Of a stretch of DNA of 21,756 bases, positions 13,995-21,692 are shown in pieces. The notes under the pieces were generated by a model. The model searched no databases and was not told where the DNA came from. It worked only from the letters and a program-made list of their open reading frames with translations. Each line of letters opens with the position of its first letter. Within the stretch, counting starts at the first letter, position 1. Made by a program: the position numbers and the translations under genes. This DNA is from a virus, in the IMG/VR virus record IMGVR_UViG_3300024346_000588, positions 1-21,756 of that record, one strand, 5' to 3'.

Positions 13995-16900
13995 CATTAT
14001 TAGTTTTATTATCTTTTGGATTAAAAGCGCAGGTTTACCAAGCTATGCCACAAGCAGGATATGGTCCTGTTAAACGTATGTTATTTGATAGTGTATTAAC
14101 TATTCCGTTGAATATCAATCAATTAAGAAATATAACAGGTGGTAGGGATGCCGGTCAAATAAGATATAATGTTAGTGATAGTGGTTTATATGTATTTACA
14201 GGATATACTTGGATTAAAGCTAACTTAGATAGTGTTAATTTATCGAATAGAATAAATGGTAAATTAAACGTTACAGATACTGCTTATATGCTTAGTTGGT
14301 ATATGAGAAAGACCGATACTTTAAGTTTATCAAATAGGATTAATTTAAGGGTAAAATATACAGATACTGCAGCGATGTTAGACCCATATTTGAGAAAGCT
14401 AGATACTGCTAGTTTATCAGATAGAATTAATAAAAAACAAAACGCAATAACATTAACTACTAATTTTAAAAGTGGTGCTTCAACTTTAGTAGGTGCAACA
14501 TTAAATATTCCTAAGTATAGCGATACATTACAAGATAATTATGTGCCATATGTAGGTGCGATTAAGGATGTAGATTTAGGAGCATATAAATTAAATGCCA
14601 ATACTTTACAATCTGATTATTTATTACAAGTTAAAAATAGTCCAACTTCGATTGCTCCAACAAAAGGCTATACTGCAATTACAGGTATGGAAAGTGGGTT
14701 AGTATTATATTCAAGTTGGATGACAGGAAATACAACTTATACTCAACAGAACTTTATAAATTATGCTAATACTAATTTACAAAACAATACAAGGCAATAT
14801 AATTTACCAGTAAGAAATGGAACTTTAGCATTAGTAGAGGACACGGTTAATCTATCCAATAGAATTAATTTAAAGGCAGATAAAGCAACTACATTAACGA
14901 TTAATGGAGTAGGATATGATTTAAGTACTAATCGTACTTGGACTATACCTACTGTTGATACAACATCTTTATCTAATAGATTAAATTTAAAACTAAATAT
15001 CAGCGATACGGCAGCAATGCTTAGTCCTTATCTTAGGAAAGCAGATACAAGTTCATTATCTAATAGGATTAATTTAAAATTAAATAGTGCAGATACATTA
15101 AGTTTATCAAATAGGATTAATCTAAAGGCTGATAAATCAACTACACTATCTATTAATGGAACAAGCTATGATTTAAGTGCAAATAGAAGTTGGACTATAC
15201 CTACTATCGATACTACATCATTATCCAATAGGATTAATTTAAAAGTTAACATAAGTGATACTGCAGCAATGCTTAGTCCTTATTTGAGAAAAGTAGACAC
15301 AACTAATGCTTTTTTAACTGCAGTATCTCAACCTAATGACTCAACATTATCTTTTGTAAAGGGAAGTACATTAACAAGCTATACAATAAGAGCAAGTACA
15401 CAAGGTAGTGCGGTTAAGTTAATTACAAACGTATATAATAATAGTGGTGCAACCATATTAAAGGGTAGTGTAGTTTATATTAATGGCGCACATTCAAGTA
15501 ACTTACCTACTATTGCTCTAGCTATTGCAAATAATGAATCAACATCTGCATTTACTTATGGATTAGTAGAAAGCAACATACCTAATAATTCTGCAGGAAC
15601 AGTAGTACAAAATGGTGTTTTAACTGGATTAAATTTACCTACTTCAAGTTATACCGATGGGCAAACTTTATATTTAAGTCCTACAGTTGCAGGTGGATAT
15701 ACTACTACAAAAGTTATTGCACCAAATCATTATGTAGCTATTGGAACGGTTATAAGAGCGCATCCAAATTTTGGAACTATCCAGGTGGCAATTAGAAATG
15801 GATTTCAGCTAGATGAATTGAGTGATGTATTAATTGCTGCAGTCCCTTTAGATAGTACAGTTTTACAATTTAGTAGAGTAGATAGTTTATGGCACGATGT
15901 AAGTATTACAAATGCTATTGGTTCAAAATATATAAAGCCAACTGATACTACTTCGCTTTCTAATAGAATTAATGCAAAAGCGGATGCACTAAGCGGAACT
16001 ACAAACACAGTACCTAAATTTACTTCATCAACTACAATAGGTAACAGTAATATTAAAGATAACGGAAATGCGGTTACAATAAATGCAACTGCAGGAAGTT
16101 TTGGTGCTTTGCAAGTAGGTAGCTACAATGGTAATATTTTAATGAATACTACCAATGCAAATGGAGGTTTAATATTTCAAAATACATCATCATCTAATAA
16201 GTTATGGGATTTTTCTTCTGATAACAATGATTTAGTTTTTAATGAATCAAACGTTGCTCCAGTAATGAAATTAAAAGCAGGTGGTAATGTAGTAATATCA
16301 AATCTTTCAGGTACAGGTACTCGTATGGTCGTGGCAGATGCAAATGGTGTATTATCTACACAAGCAATAAGTAGTGATACAACTTCATTAAGTAACCGAA
16401 TTAATTTAAAATTAAATATTAGTGATACTGCTTCTATGCTTTCTCCTTATTTACGTAAAGTTGATACGGCTAGTTTAAGCAATAGAATTAATACTAAGCA
16501 AGGAACAATAACATTAACAACTACAGGCACAAGTGGAGCAGCAACCTTTAGTTCTAACACATTAAACATTCCTCAGTATCAAGCTGCAGGAACTTATGTT
16601 ACAAGTGTTACAGGAACTTCTCCAATAGTATCAAGCGGTGGTACTACACCTGCTATTTCTATACCTGCTGCAACAAGTTCAGTAAATGGATATTTAAGTT
16701 CTACTGATTGGAGTACTTTTAATGGTAAACAAAATGCTATTAATGGAACAGGCTTTGTAAAGGCTAGTGGCACTACAATTAGTTATGATAATAGTACTTA
16801 TTATCTAGCATCTAATCCAAATGGATATACAAGTAATACAGGAACGGTTACAAGTGTAGCAACTGGCTTAGGATTAAGTGGTGGTACAATTACAACATCA

Positions 16901-18640
16901 GGAACATTATTAGTTGATACTTCAAGTGCTTCTATTCTTAGCAGACAAAGGGCAGCTAATACTTATGCTACTACTTCATCATTAAGTGGATATCTACCAT
17001 TAACAGGTGGTGCACTTACAGGTGCTTTGGGTGGGACAAGTGCTACGTTTACAAGTTCAAGTTTTCCATTAGATGTTTATGGAACTACAAATAACTATGG
17101 TTTAAGAATTAATAATGTACAAGCTGCTACATTATTTTTATATTCAAGTAATGCAAATGCAGCTAGTCGAAATTGGGGATTATTTACAAATTATAATGCT
17201 TTTGGTGATTTTGCTATTGCTCAATCAAATGCAATTAATGGAGATTTAACTAATGGTGCAAATGGTACTTCAAGGTTTTATATATCTAATGGAGGAAATA
17301 TAGGAATAGGAACTACAACAGATGCAGGCTACAAGTTAGATGTTAATGGTACAGGAAGGTTTAGTGGGAATTTAACTGCTTTATCAATAACTACAAGTGC
17401 TTATTCTTATTTATATGGGTTGAGAATTAGTGGCAATGATGTAGGCAATACAATTTATCAAGCAACAGGTTCTTTAGGTATATCAACAGGTGGTAGTTCT
17501 ATAACTTTTAATCCATCACTTACTACAGCTTTAACATTAGCCTCTACAGGAGCAGCTACATTCTCTAGTTCATTACAAACAAATTCATATCAAATAATTA
17601 ATGGAGTTGCAGGAGGTACAAGTACATATTTACAATTTAATAATAATGGAAGTACAATAGGATATATTGGAAGTGCTGCTGCTATTAATGGTGGGGCAAG
17701 TACATCTATAGCTTTAGGTAATTCAAGTGGATATGGATTAACAATTAATTCTTCAAGTGGAGCAGCTACATTCTATAGTAGTGTAACGGCAAATACTGGG
17801 TTTTATTTACCATCGGGTGGTAGTGGTACATCACCAACTATTTCATATCTTAATTCATTAACTTATGGATTAAGTGCATCGGGTGGTAATGCGGGTATTT
17901 ATTTTGGTAATACATACAATAGCGATTACTCTACAGGAATGCAATTTAGAGTGGTTAATAGCGGTGGCTCTAATGTTACTGCAATGACTATATCTCCAAT
18001 AGGCAATGTAGGAATAGGAACTACAAGTCCTGCAAATAAGTTAACAATTAATGGTAGTGCTTCTGCTGCACAATTTAATATAACAAGGTCTGAAGAACCT
18101 AGTCAAGGATTCTCAATACAAGCAGGAGGTGGCATAACTACATTTAATAGTTATGAAGGAACTAATGTTGTTTATGGAGATTACGCTTTTAATAGTACAA
18201 AGGGTTCTGCTACTGTTACAAGAATGAGTATAAATGGTAGTGGAGCAGTTACAATTAATAATTTAGGCACAGGAACAGTTTATTCAAATAGCGGAACACT
18301 TACTAATACTAACCCTTCAGATAGTAGTTTAAAAAATTCTATTGAACCGCTTTCGTATGGTTTAACTGAAATATTACAATTACAACCTAAGACATTTTAT
18401 TACAATTCAGATACTGCAAAGTCTAGTTTAAAATACGGTTTTGTTGCTCAAGATGTTCAACCTATTATGCCCGATATAGTTAGACCAATAGGTAACGGAA
18501 GCGATAAATTAGGACTTGAAAGTGATGGAATATATGTTACAATGGTAAACGCAATCAAAGAACTTTCAGCACAAATAAAAGAACTATCAGCTAAAAATGA
18601 AGCATTAATTAAAAGAATAGAAACATTAGAAAACAAATAA
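13976..18640 (+). CDS. Exported tail-fibre-like protein with S74 (endosialidase-type) chaperone domain
   Basis: A 1554-aa fibre. Residues 1-18 form a clear Sec signal peptide: MRRA, hydrophobic core ITLLVLLSFGL, then KA|Q. Residues about 85-840 contain eleven (T/S)LSNRIN-type units and five DTAxMLxPYLRK-type units, likely trimeric shaft. At about 475-615 is a compact domain (NNSGATILKGSVVYINGA..YVAIGTVIR..LDELSDV) common in phage fibres. Then come Gly/Ser/Thr-rich repeats with PLTGGALTGAL, GNIGIGTTT and GNVGIGTTSP. The C-terminus (1448-1554) is the intramolecular chaperone: SDSSLK (S1448, K1453, the Ser-Lys pair for self-cleavage), KYGFVAQDVQPIMPDIV and a final coiled coil with LSAQIKELSAKNEALI. 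The signal peptide is odd for a cytoplasmically assembled fibre. Starting at M24 (14045) would remove it, but the hydrophobic KAQ sequence between 13995 and 14044 is unlikely to be chance. Confidence 0.85.
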   Translation: MRRAIITLLVLLSFGLKAQVYQAMPQAGYGPVKRMLFDSVLTIPLNINQLRNITGGRDAGQIRYNVSDSGLYVFTGYTWIKANLDSVNLSNRINGKLNVTDTAYMLSWYMRKTDTLSLSNRINLRVKYTDTAAMLDPYLRKLDTASLSDRINKKQNAITLTTNFKSGASTLVGATLNIPKYSDTLQDNYVPYVGAIKDVDLGAYKLNANTLQSDYLLQVKNSPTSIAPTKGYTAITGMESGLVLYSSWMTGNTTYTQQNFINYANTNLQNNTRQYNLPVRNGTLALVEDTVNLSNRINLKADKATTLTINGVGYDLSTNRTWTIPTVDTTSLSNRLNLKLNISDTAAMLSPYLRKADTSSLSNRINLKLNSADTLSLSNRINLKADKSTTLSINGTSYDLSANRSWTIPTIDTTSLSNRINLKVNISDTAAMLSPYLRKVDTTNAFLTAVSQPNDSTLSFVKGSTLTSYTIRASTQGSAVKLITNVYNNSGATILKGSVVYINGAHSSNLPTIALAIANNESTSAFTYGLVESNIPNNSAGTVVQNGVLTGLNLPTSSYTDGQTLYLSPTVAGGYTTTKVIAPNHYVAIGTVIRAHPNFGTIQVAIRNGFQLDELSDVLIAAVPLDSTVLQFSRVDSLWHDVSITNAIGSKYIKPTDTTSLSNRINAKADALSGTTNTVPKFTSSTTIGNSNIKDNGNAVTINATAGSFGALQVGSYNGNILMNTTNANGGLIFQNTSSSNKLWDFSSDNNDLVFNESNVAPVMKLKAGGNVVISNLSGTGTRMVVADANGVLSTQAISSDTTSLSNRINLKLNISDTASMLSPYLRKVDTASLSNRINTKQGTITLTTTGTSGAATFSSNTLNIPQYQAAGTYVTSVTGTSPIVSSGGTTPAISIPAATSSVNGYLSSTDWSTFNGKQNAINGTGFVKASGTTISYDNSTYYLASNPNGYTSNTGTVTSVATGLGLSGGTITTSGTLLVDTSSASILSRQRAANTYATTSSLSGYLPLTGGALTGALGGTSATFTSSSFPLDVYGTTNNYGLRINNVQAATLFLYSSNANAASRNWGLFTNYNAFGDFAIAQSNAINGDLTNGANGTSRFYISNGGNIGIGTTTDAGYKLDVNGTGRFSGNLTALSITTSAYSYLYGLRISGNDVGNTIYQATGSLGISTGGSSITFNPSLTTALTLASTGAATFSSSLQTNSYQIINGVAGGTSTYLQFNNNGSTIGYIGSAAAINGGASTSIALGNSSGYGLTINSSSGAATFYSSVTANTGFYLPSGGSGTSPTISYLNSLTYGLSASGGNAGIYFGNTYNSDYSTGMQFRVVNSGGSNVTAMTISPIGNVGIGTTSPANKLTINGSASAAQFNITRSEEPSQGFSIQAGGGITTFNSYEGTNVVYGDYAFNSTKGSATVTRMSINGSGAVTINNLGTGTVYSNSGTLTNTNPSDSSLKNSIEPLSYGLTEILQLQPKTFYYNSDTAKSSLKYGFVAQDVQPIMPDIVRPIGNGSDKLGLESDGIYVTMVNAIKELSAQIKELSAKNEALIKRIETLENK
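14230..16500 (+). repeat. Dispersed coding repeats in the fibre shaft
   Basis: Eleven DNA-level near copies of a unit like TCTAATAGGATTAATTTAAA (encoding SNRINLK) and five copies around GATACTGCAGCAATGCTTAG (encoding DTAAML) are scattered here. Copies near 14329, 15058, 15108 and 15225 are almost identical. They could recombine with each other or with related phages and so change shaft length. Confidence 0.75.
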
Positions 18641-18641
18641 T

Positions 18642-18866
18642 ATGAAAAAAACAATCACAACCCTAGTAATGGCATTAGGTATGTCAGCAGCATTTAGTCA
18701 AAACGCAGGAGATAGCTTAATAGTTAAATTTGACACAACCGTCTTTAAAAATGTAATTGCAATCATCCAAAAGCAATTAGATTCAAAAACAGCTTCAAAT
18801 TATGTACTTGAAGCATTAAGTAAATATGAATTAATAGCAACAAAGCCTAAAGAAATAAAAAAGTAA
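18642..18866 (+). CDS. Small exported protein of unknown function (74 aa)
   Basis: The N-terminus MKKTITTLVMALGMSAAFSQ is a standard signal peptide with likely cleavage S19|Q20, leaving a mature protein of about 55 aa starting QNAGDSL. The mature part has a short strand region (LIVKFDTTVFKNVIAIIQ), a helix KQLDSKTASNYVLEALSKYE and a basic tail. No cysteine is left in the mature part and no lipobox is present, so it should be soluble in the periplasm or outside the cell. It starts two bases after the fibre stop and is followed after one base by another exported protein, so the three are probably co-translated. I do not recognise the family. A fibre accessory protein or a host-envelope effector are both possible; neither is shown. 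Confidence 0.65.
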   Translation: MKKTITTLVMALGMSAAFSQNAGDSLIVKFDTTVFKNVIAIIQKQLDSKTASNYVLEALSKYELIATKPKEIKK

Positions 18867-18867
18867 T

Positions 18868-19242
18868 ATGAAAAAAATAATCCTATCAGTTTTAGTGTTG
18901 GCTAGTTTGTCAACAAAAGCGCAAATGTTTAGAAATTCTAGCGATACTGCTATAATTGGAAACGATACCATCTACTATCAAAAGGGTGGCATCTTAATAA
19001 AGCCAGTTATAGTTAACTATCAAGGAGAATCTGCTTGGTCATTAAGTTGGACTGCTAACAACCTTTCAAGCAACGGAGAAGGTTGTAATACCTATGTAAC
19101 ATTAAGAGGTAAAAACAACAACCAGTTAGCTGATTTTAATTGCTATATACCTGCTTCTGTAGTTGCAGTTTGGGGGATTAGCAATGCTCCGATAGATGAG
19201 TATATCATTAGTCAATATCCACGATTTGTAAAACAAGACTAA
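18868..19242 (+). CDS. Exported protein of unknown function with a cysteine pair (124 aa)
   Basis: MKKIILSVLVLASLSTKAQ is a clear signal peptide with likely cleavage A18|Q19, the same KA|Q pattern as the fibre. The mature protein (about 106 aa) is beta-rich: DTAIIGNDTIYYQKGGILIK, AWSLSWTANNLSS, then CNTYVTLRGKNNNQLADFNC, and a C-terminal part with VVAVWGISNAPIDEYII. Exactly two cysteines remain (C73, C92), flanking a strand-turn-strand, suggesting a disulfide consistent with export. The family is unknown to me, though similar small exported proteins occur next to fibres in Bacteroidota phages. A receptor-binding accessory, fibre cap or superinfection-exclusion protein are speculative options. 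Its stop overlaps the next ATG by one base. Confidence 0.65.
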   Translation: MKKIILSVLVLASLSTKAQMFRNSSDTAIIGNDTIYYQKGGILIKPVIVNYQGESAWSLSWTANNLSSNGEGCNTYVTLRGKNNNQLADFNCYIPASVVAVWGISNAPIDEYIISQYPRFVKQD

Positions 19243-19400
19243 TGAACTGGCACGATTCTAAAATATATGTTTTAAATGCTTTTGCGCTTTCGGTATCATT
19301 ATCGAATGTAGAAACTTATCTACGCATTACATTATTAGTATTATCAATAGCTTACACACTTTTTAAACTTTTAAAAGATGATAAAAATGAAAAACTTTAA
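19242..19400 (+). CDS. Small membrane protein (52 aa), lysis-cassette component
   Basis: A short gene, ATG 19242 to TAA 19398-19400, fills the gap between the exported protein and the holin-like gene. The product begins MNWHDSKIYVLNAFALSVSL and has one strong membrane helix, YLRITLLVLSIAYTLFKLL (about 26-44), with a weaker hydrophobic stretch at 8-20 and a charged C-terminus KDDKNEKL. Small proteins of this form are frequent just upstream of lysozyme genes in Bacteroidota phages. It overlaps the stop of the upstream gene by one base and the downstream gene by 14-23 nt, so coupled translation is likely. It could be a holin, an antiholin or a holin partner; the sequence alone does not decide. 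Confidence 0.6.
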   Translation: MNWHDSKIYVLNAFALSVSLSNVETYLRITLLVLSIAYTLFKLLKDDKNEKL

Positions 19401-19569
19401 GACAAGTATTGCCGGATTATTGGCAGGTGTACCTTTCATAGTTGATGCTTTATTAGAGGCATATAATCAAGGTGCTTTCACAGGCAAAAGCGGTTTACAA
19501 TTAGTAGCTGCTATCGGAGTAGTATTATTAGGTCTATACTCAAAAGACCACGATGTTAAGGGGTTATAA
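19387..19569 (+). CDS. Holin-like small membrane protein
   Basis: With ATG 19387 the product is 60 aa, MKNFKTSIAGLLAGVPFIVD..., with two hydrophobic stretches: SIAGLLAGVPFIVDALLEA (about 7-25) and LQLVAAIGVVLLGLYS (about 37-52), joined by a short polar loop. The C-terminus is charged (KDHDVKGL). Two membrane segments and small size, beside a spanin-like gene and a lysozyme, fit a holin that forms holes so the lysozyme can reach the cell wall. An alternative start at 19378 adds MIK; 19387 gives the more usual MKN start, but either is possible. It overlaps the small membrane gene upstream and the spanin-like gene downstream (17 nt). Confidence 0.6.
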   Translation: MKNFKTSIAGLLAGVPFIVDALLEAYNQGAFTGKSGLQLVAAIGVVLLGLYSKDHDVKGL

Positions 19570-20050
19570 GATATTAGTAGCAGCTTTCTTATTAGGAGGC
19601 TGCTACACTCAAAATAAGGCGGTTAAACAAGTTAATAAGGCATTGGGCAGCTATCCTGAAATAGTGGCTAAAATCGCCTTAGATTCATTCCCTTGCAATG
19701 TTGTTAAAGTTGATACAATCATCACTTACTTTGATACAACAATCGAGGTAATTTACCCTCACTTTGATACAAGTGTAATAAATACAGTAATTGTAGAAAA
19801 AAAAGTGTACGTAAAATTACCGTACAAAACAGTTTATATAACTAAGTCAATAGAATCAACTGCTAAATTAACTATCTTAAATGCAAGGTTTGATTCTTTA
19901 ACAAAAGTTACTACTTCTATTCAGAAGTCTAATGAGGATTTAACCAGTAAGGTAGGCAGAAAGAATAAAGTTATTTATTGGCTGATTGCATTATTAATAG
20001 GATTCTCAATACCCTATTTAATTAAACTTATAAAAATACTAGATATATGA
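19553..20050 (+). CDS. Unimolecular spanin candidate: lipoprotein with C-terminal membrane segment
   Basis: The 165-aa protein starts with a lipoprotein signal MLRGYKILVAAFLLGGC; the lipobox LGGC puts the lipidated Cys at residue 17. The middle (about 45-100) is beta-strand-like with repeated DTxIxxFDT elements (VDTIITYFDTTIEVIYPHFD). A helical stretch follows at about 100-135, and the C-terminus has a membrane helix, VIYWLIALLIGFSIPYLIKLI (about 140-160). A lipid anchor at one end and a membrane helix at the other is the architecture of u-spanins such as T1 gp11, which tie the outer to the inner membrane and fuse them after the wall is cut. Its place between holin-like and lysozyme genes fits. 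Function is inferred from topology; sequence similarity to known spanins was not tested. The stop overlaps the lysozyme ATG (ATGA). Confidence 0.6.
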   Translation: MLRGYKILVAAFLLGGCYTQNKAVKQVNKALGSYPEIVAKIALDSFPCNVVKVDTIITYFDTTIEVIYPHFDTSVINTVIVEKKVYVKLPYKTVYITKSIESTAKLTILNARFDSLTKVTTSIQKSNEDLTSKVGRKNKVIYWLIALLIGFSIPYLIKLIKILDI

Positions 20051-20496
20051 CACCATCAAATGAATTTTATAGATTATTAAAGTTATTTGAAGGTTGTAAA
20101 TTAGATGCTTATAGATGTCCGGCAAATGTCGTAACTATTGGGTATGGTAGTGTAATGGATTTAAAAGGCAATTCTATAATAATGGGCAGTAAAATAAGCC
20201 TTGCAGAAGCGGAAGCATTATTAAAAAATGAGGTTGATAAGAAAGCGAAATACCTAAATAAAGAACTAGGTAAAATAATAGTTACACAGAATCAATTTGA
20301 TGCTTTATTATTATTTCAATATAATTGCGGTAGTGCAGCATTAACCAGAAGCACGTTATTTAAAAAAGTAAAAGCAAATCCTAACGATGAAAGTATTGAA
20401 GCGGAATTTATGAGATGGGATAAAGCAGGTGGTAAATCATTAAAAGGTTTAACAATACGTAGAGCAACCGAATCAAAACTATATTTCACGAAATAA
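20047..20496 (+). CDS. Phage lysozyme (GH24 endolysin)
   Basis: This 149-aa enzyme should hydrolyse the glycan bonds of host peptidoglycan at lysis. The N-terminal catalytic region is LLKLFEGCKLDAYRCP followed by ANVVTIGYGS. Catalytic Glu is E15, with C24 and T30 at +9 and +15; the spacing equals Glu11-Asp20-Thr26 of T4 lysozyme, with Cys in place of Asp, as in P21-type lysozymes. The rest has the usual NQFDALLLFQYNCGSAALTRST helix region, FMRWDKAGGKSLKGLTIRR and a C-terminal YFTK. Length is normal for single-domain GH24 lysozymes. There is no signal peptide or SAR domain, so it depends on a holin for access. It overlaps the upstream gene by four bases, and the phosphoesterase starts five bases after it. 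Confidence 0.9.
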   Translation: MTPSNEFYRLLKLFEGCKLDAYRCPANVVTIGYGSVMDLKGNSIIMGSKISLAEAEALLKNEVDKKAKYLNKELGKIIVTQNQFDALLLFQYNCGSAALTRSTLFKKVKANPNDESIEAEFMRWDKAGGKSLKGLTIRRATESKLYFTK

Positions 20497-20501
20497 AACT
20501 T

Positions 20502-21335
20502 ATGCGCCCAAGATTCAATAAAACACAAACGGAATGGTGGCAACAGAAACAGTTATTTGACAAACAACTTTATAAGGTTTTGATTTTTAGCGACTGCCAC
20601 GGATGGTTAGCCGACCTTTCAGCCTTAAGATGTATTAATCAAGTGCTACAACATAATAAATTTGATGAGGTAATTATTAATGGAGATGTAACCGATATGC
20701 CTTACATATCAAAGCATAGTCAGAAACTTTACCAGGAGGGCATACTAAAAGGATATACCGAAGTTGGAGAGATTGAATATACTAAAGAGCAGATACTCAA
20801 GCCTTTACGATTAAGTACGGATGCTAAGATTAGGGTAAGATTAGGTAACCACGATGAAAGAATAACAAATCCATATAACTTAGGAGATAAGCAGTTAGCA
20901 AGATTAGCGGTACTTTATAAGAATTATAATAGTACTAAGTATAATGAAATGCTAGATTTGAAGCAAAGCGATGGCTTTATTTATGATGAAAGCGATGTTT
21001 ATAATTTATTTAATATTTTCGATATTACACACGGATTAAGTTTAAATAAAACTGCAGCAGAAAAAAATATTTTTGAATATATGGGTAGTGGTAGCACTGG
21101 TCATACACACCGATTAAATTCTAAGTATTTAACAAATAGAAAGAATCCGTATGTATGGCTTGAAAGTGGTTGCACTCGTTTAACTAAAGAGGTAGAGTTT
21201 TTCCCTACTGGGAAAACTGCAGACTGGCAGCAGGGATTCATTGAGGTTGTATTTACAAAGACGGGATTTTTTGCTCAACCTACTTTAATACTTAATGGAG
21301 AATGTTATTATAACGGAATAATTTATAAAGGATGA
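20502..21335 (+). CDS. Calcineurin-like metallophosphoesterase
   Basis: The 277-aa protein carries the full metal-site motif set: SDCHG (D31, H33), NGDVTD (D62), RLGNHDER (N116, H117), FDITHG (H177) and GHTH (H201, H203). The enzyme should therefore be active as a two-metal phosphatase, nuclease or phosphodiesterase. The substrate is unknown; related phage proteins may act on DNA ends, RNA or nucleotides. The N-terminal 24 residues (MRPRFNKTQTEWWQQKQLFD) form a helical leader before the first strand KVLIFSD. Residues about 125-170 form a variable helical insertion. No signal peptide, so it acts in the cytoplasm. It is in the late block right after lysozyme and overlaps the following gene by four bases, so it is made at the end of infection. 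It may be a virion-associated or DNA-processing enzyme; this is not shown. Confidence 0.82.
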   Translation: MRPRFNKTQTEWWQQKQLFDKQLYKVLIFSDCHGWLADLSALRCINQVLQHNKFDEVIINGDVTDMPYISKHSQKLYQEGILKGYTEVGEIEYTKEQILKPLRLSTDAKIRVRLGNHDERITNPYNLGDKQLARLAVLYKNYNSTKYNEMLDLKQSDGFIYDESDVYNLFNIFDITHGLSLNKTAAEKNIFEYMGSGSTGHTHRLNSKYLTNRKNPYVWLESGCTRLTKEVEFFPTGKTADWQQGFIEVVFTKTGFFAQPTLILNGECYYNGIIYKG

Positions 21336-21640
21336 ACGGCTCAATATTAATACCTGAAAAATTTAAATTAAATGGTAAGACCATTGAAGTAATAATTGAT
21401 AATGATTATTGCAAGGATAATAAATGTATGGGGGAAGCTGACTTCACTTTAAATATAATTACTTTATGTGATGAGTATGGCGGTAAGAAAGTAAATAAAA
21501 GAAGTAAGGAACAAATCTTCTACCACGAATTAATACACCATATATTAAATGCTATGAACTTAGAAAAATTAAAGTATAATGAACTGTTTGTAGATATGTT
21601 TGCTGATAAGCTAATTGAATACGAAAGGTCAAAAAGATAG
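21332..21640 (+). CDS. Small HExxH zinc-metallopeptidase-like protein
   Basis: The 102-aa protein has HELIHHIL (H65, E66, H69), the zincin motif, preceded by RSKEQIFY and followed by a helix with YNELFVDMFADKLIEY, where E84 is a candidate third metal ligand. The N-terminal half is a small beta region (IPEKFKLNGKTIEVIIDNDY; GEADFTLNIITL). The shape matches small phage peptidases of the ImmA/SprT-like kind: a short strand sheet, then HExxH helix. The target is unknown; candidates are a host repressor or stress protein or a virion protein. Extra cysteines (C27, C32, C46) are present. It is the last gene of the block, overlapping the phosphoesterase by four bases, and is followed after 21 nt by a terminator. 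Confidence 0.72.
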   Translation: MNGSILIPEKFKLNGKTIEVIIDNDYCKDNKCMGEADFTLNIITLCDEYGGKKVNKRSKEQIFYHELIHHILNAMNLEKLKYNELFVDMFADKLIEYERSKR

Positions 21641-21661
21641 TTTGTTTTTTAGTTTTGGTTT

Positions 21662-21692
21662 AACCCTGTCATTTTTATGATGGGGTTTTTTT
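21662..21692 (+). terminator. Intrinsic terminator closing the late block
   Basis: The stem AACCCTGTCA (21662-21671) pairs with TGATGGGGTT (21678-21687): 10 bp with two adjacent G-T pairs and a TTTTTA loop. A run of seven T covers 21686-21692. It is placed 21 nt after the last stop. Confidence 0.8.

Noticed and set aside
14230-16500. CRISPR-like array
   Set aside because: Repeats are in frame, irregularly spaced and encode the fibre shaft; there are no unique equal-length spacers.
18642-19242. The two small exported genes as a Rz/Rz1-type spanin pair
   Set aside because: Neither has a lipobox or a second membrane segment; the lipoprotein at 19553 fits a spanin far better.
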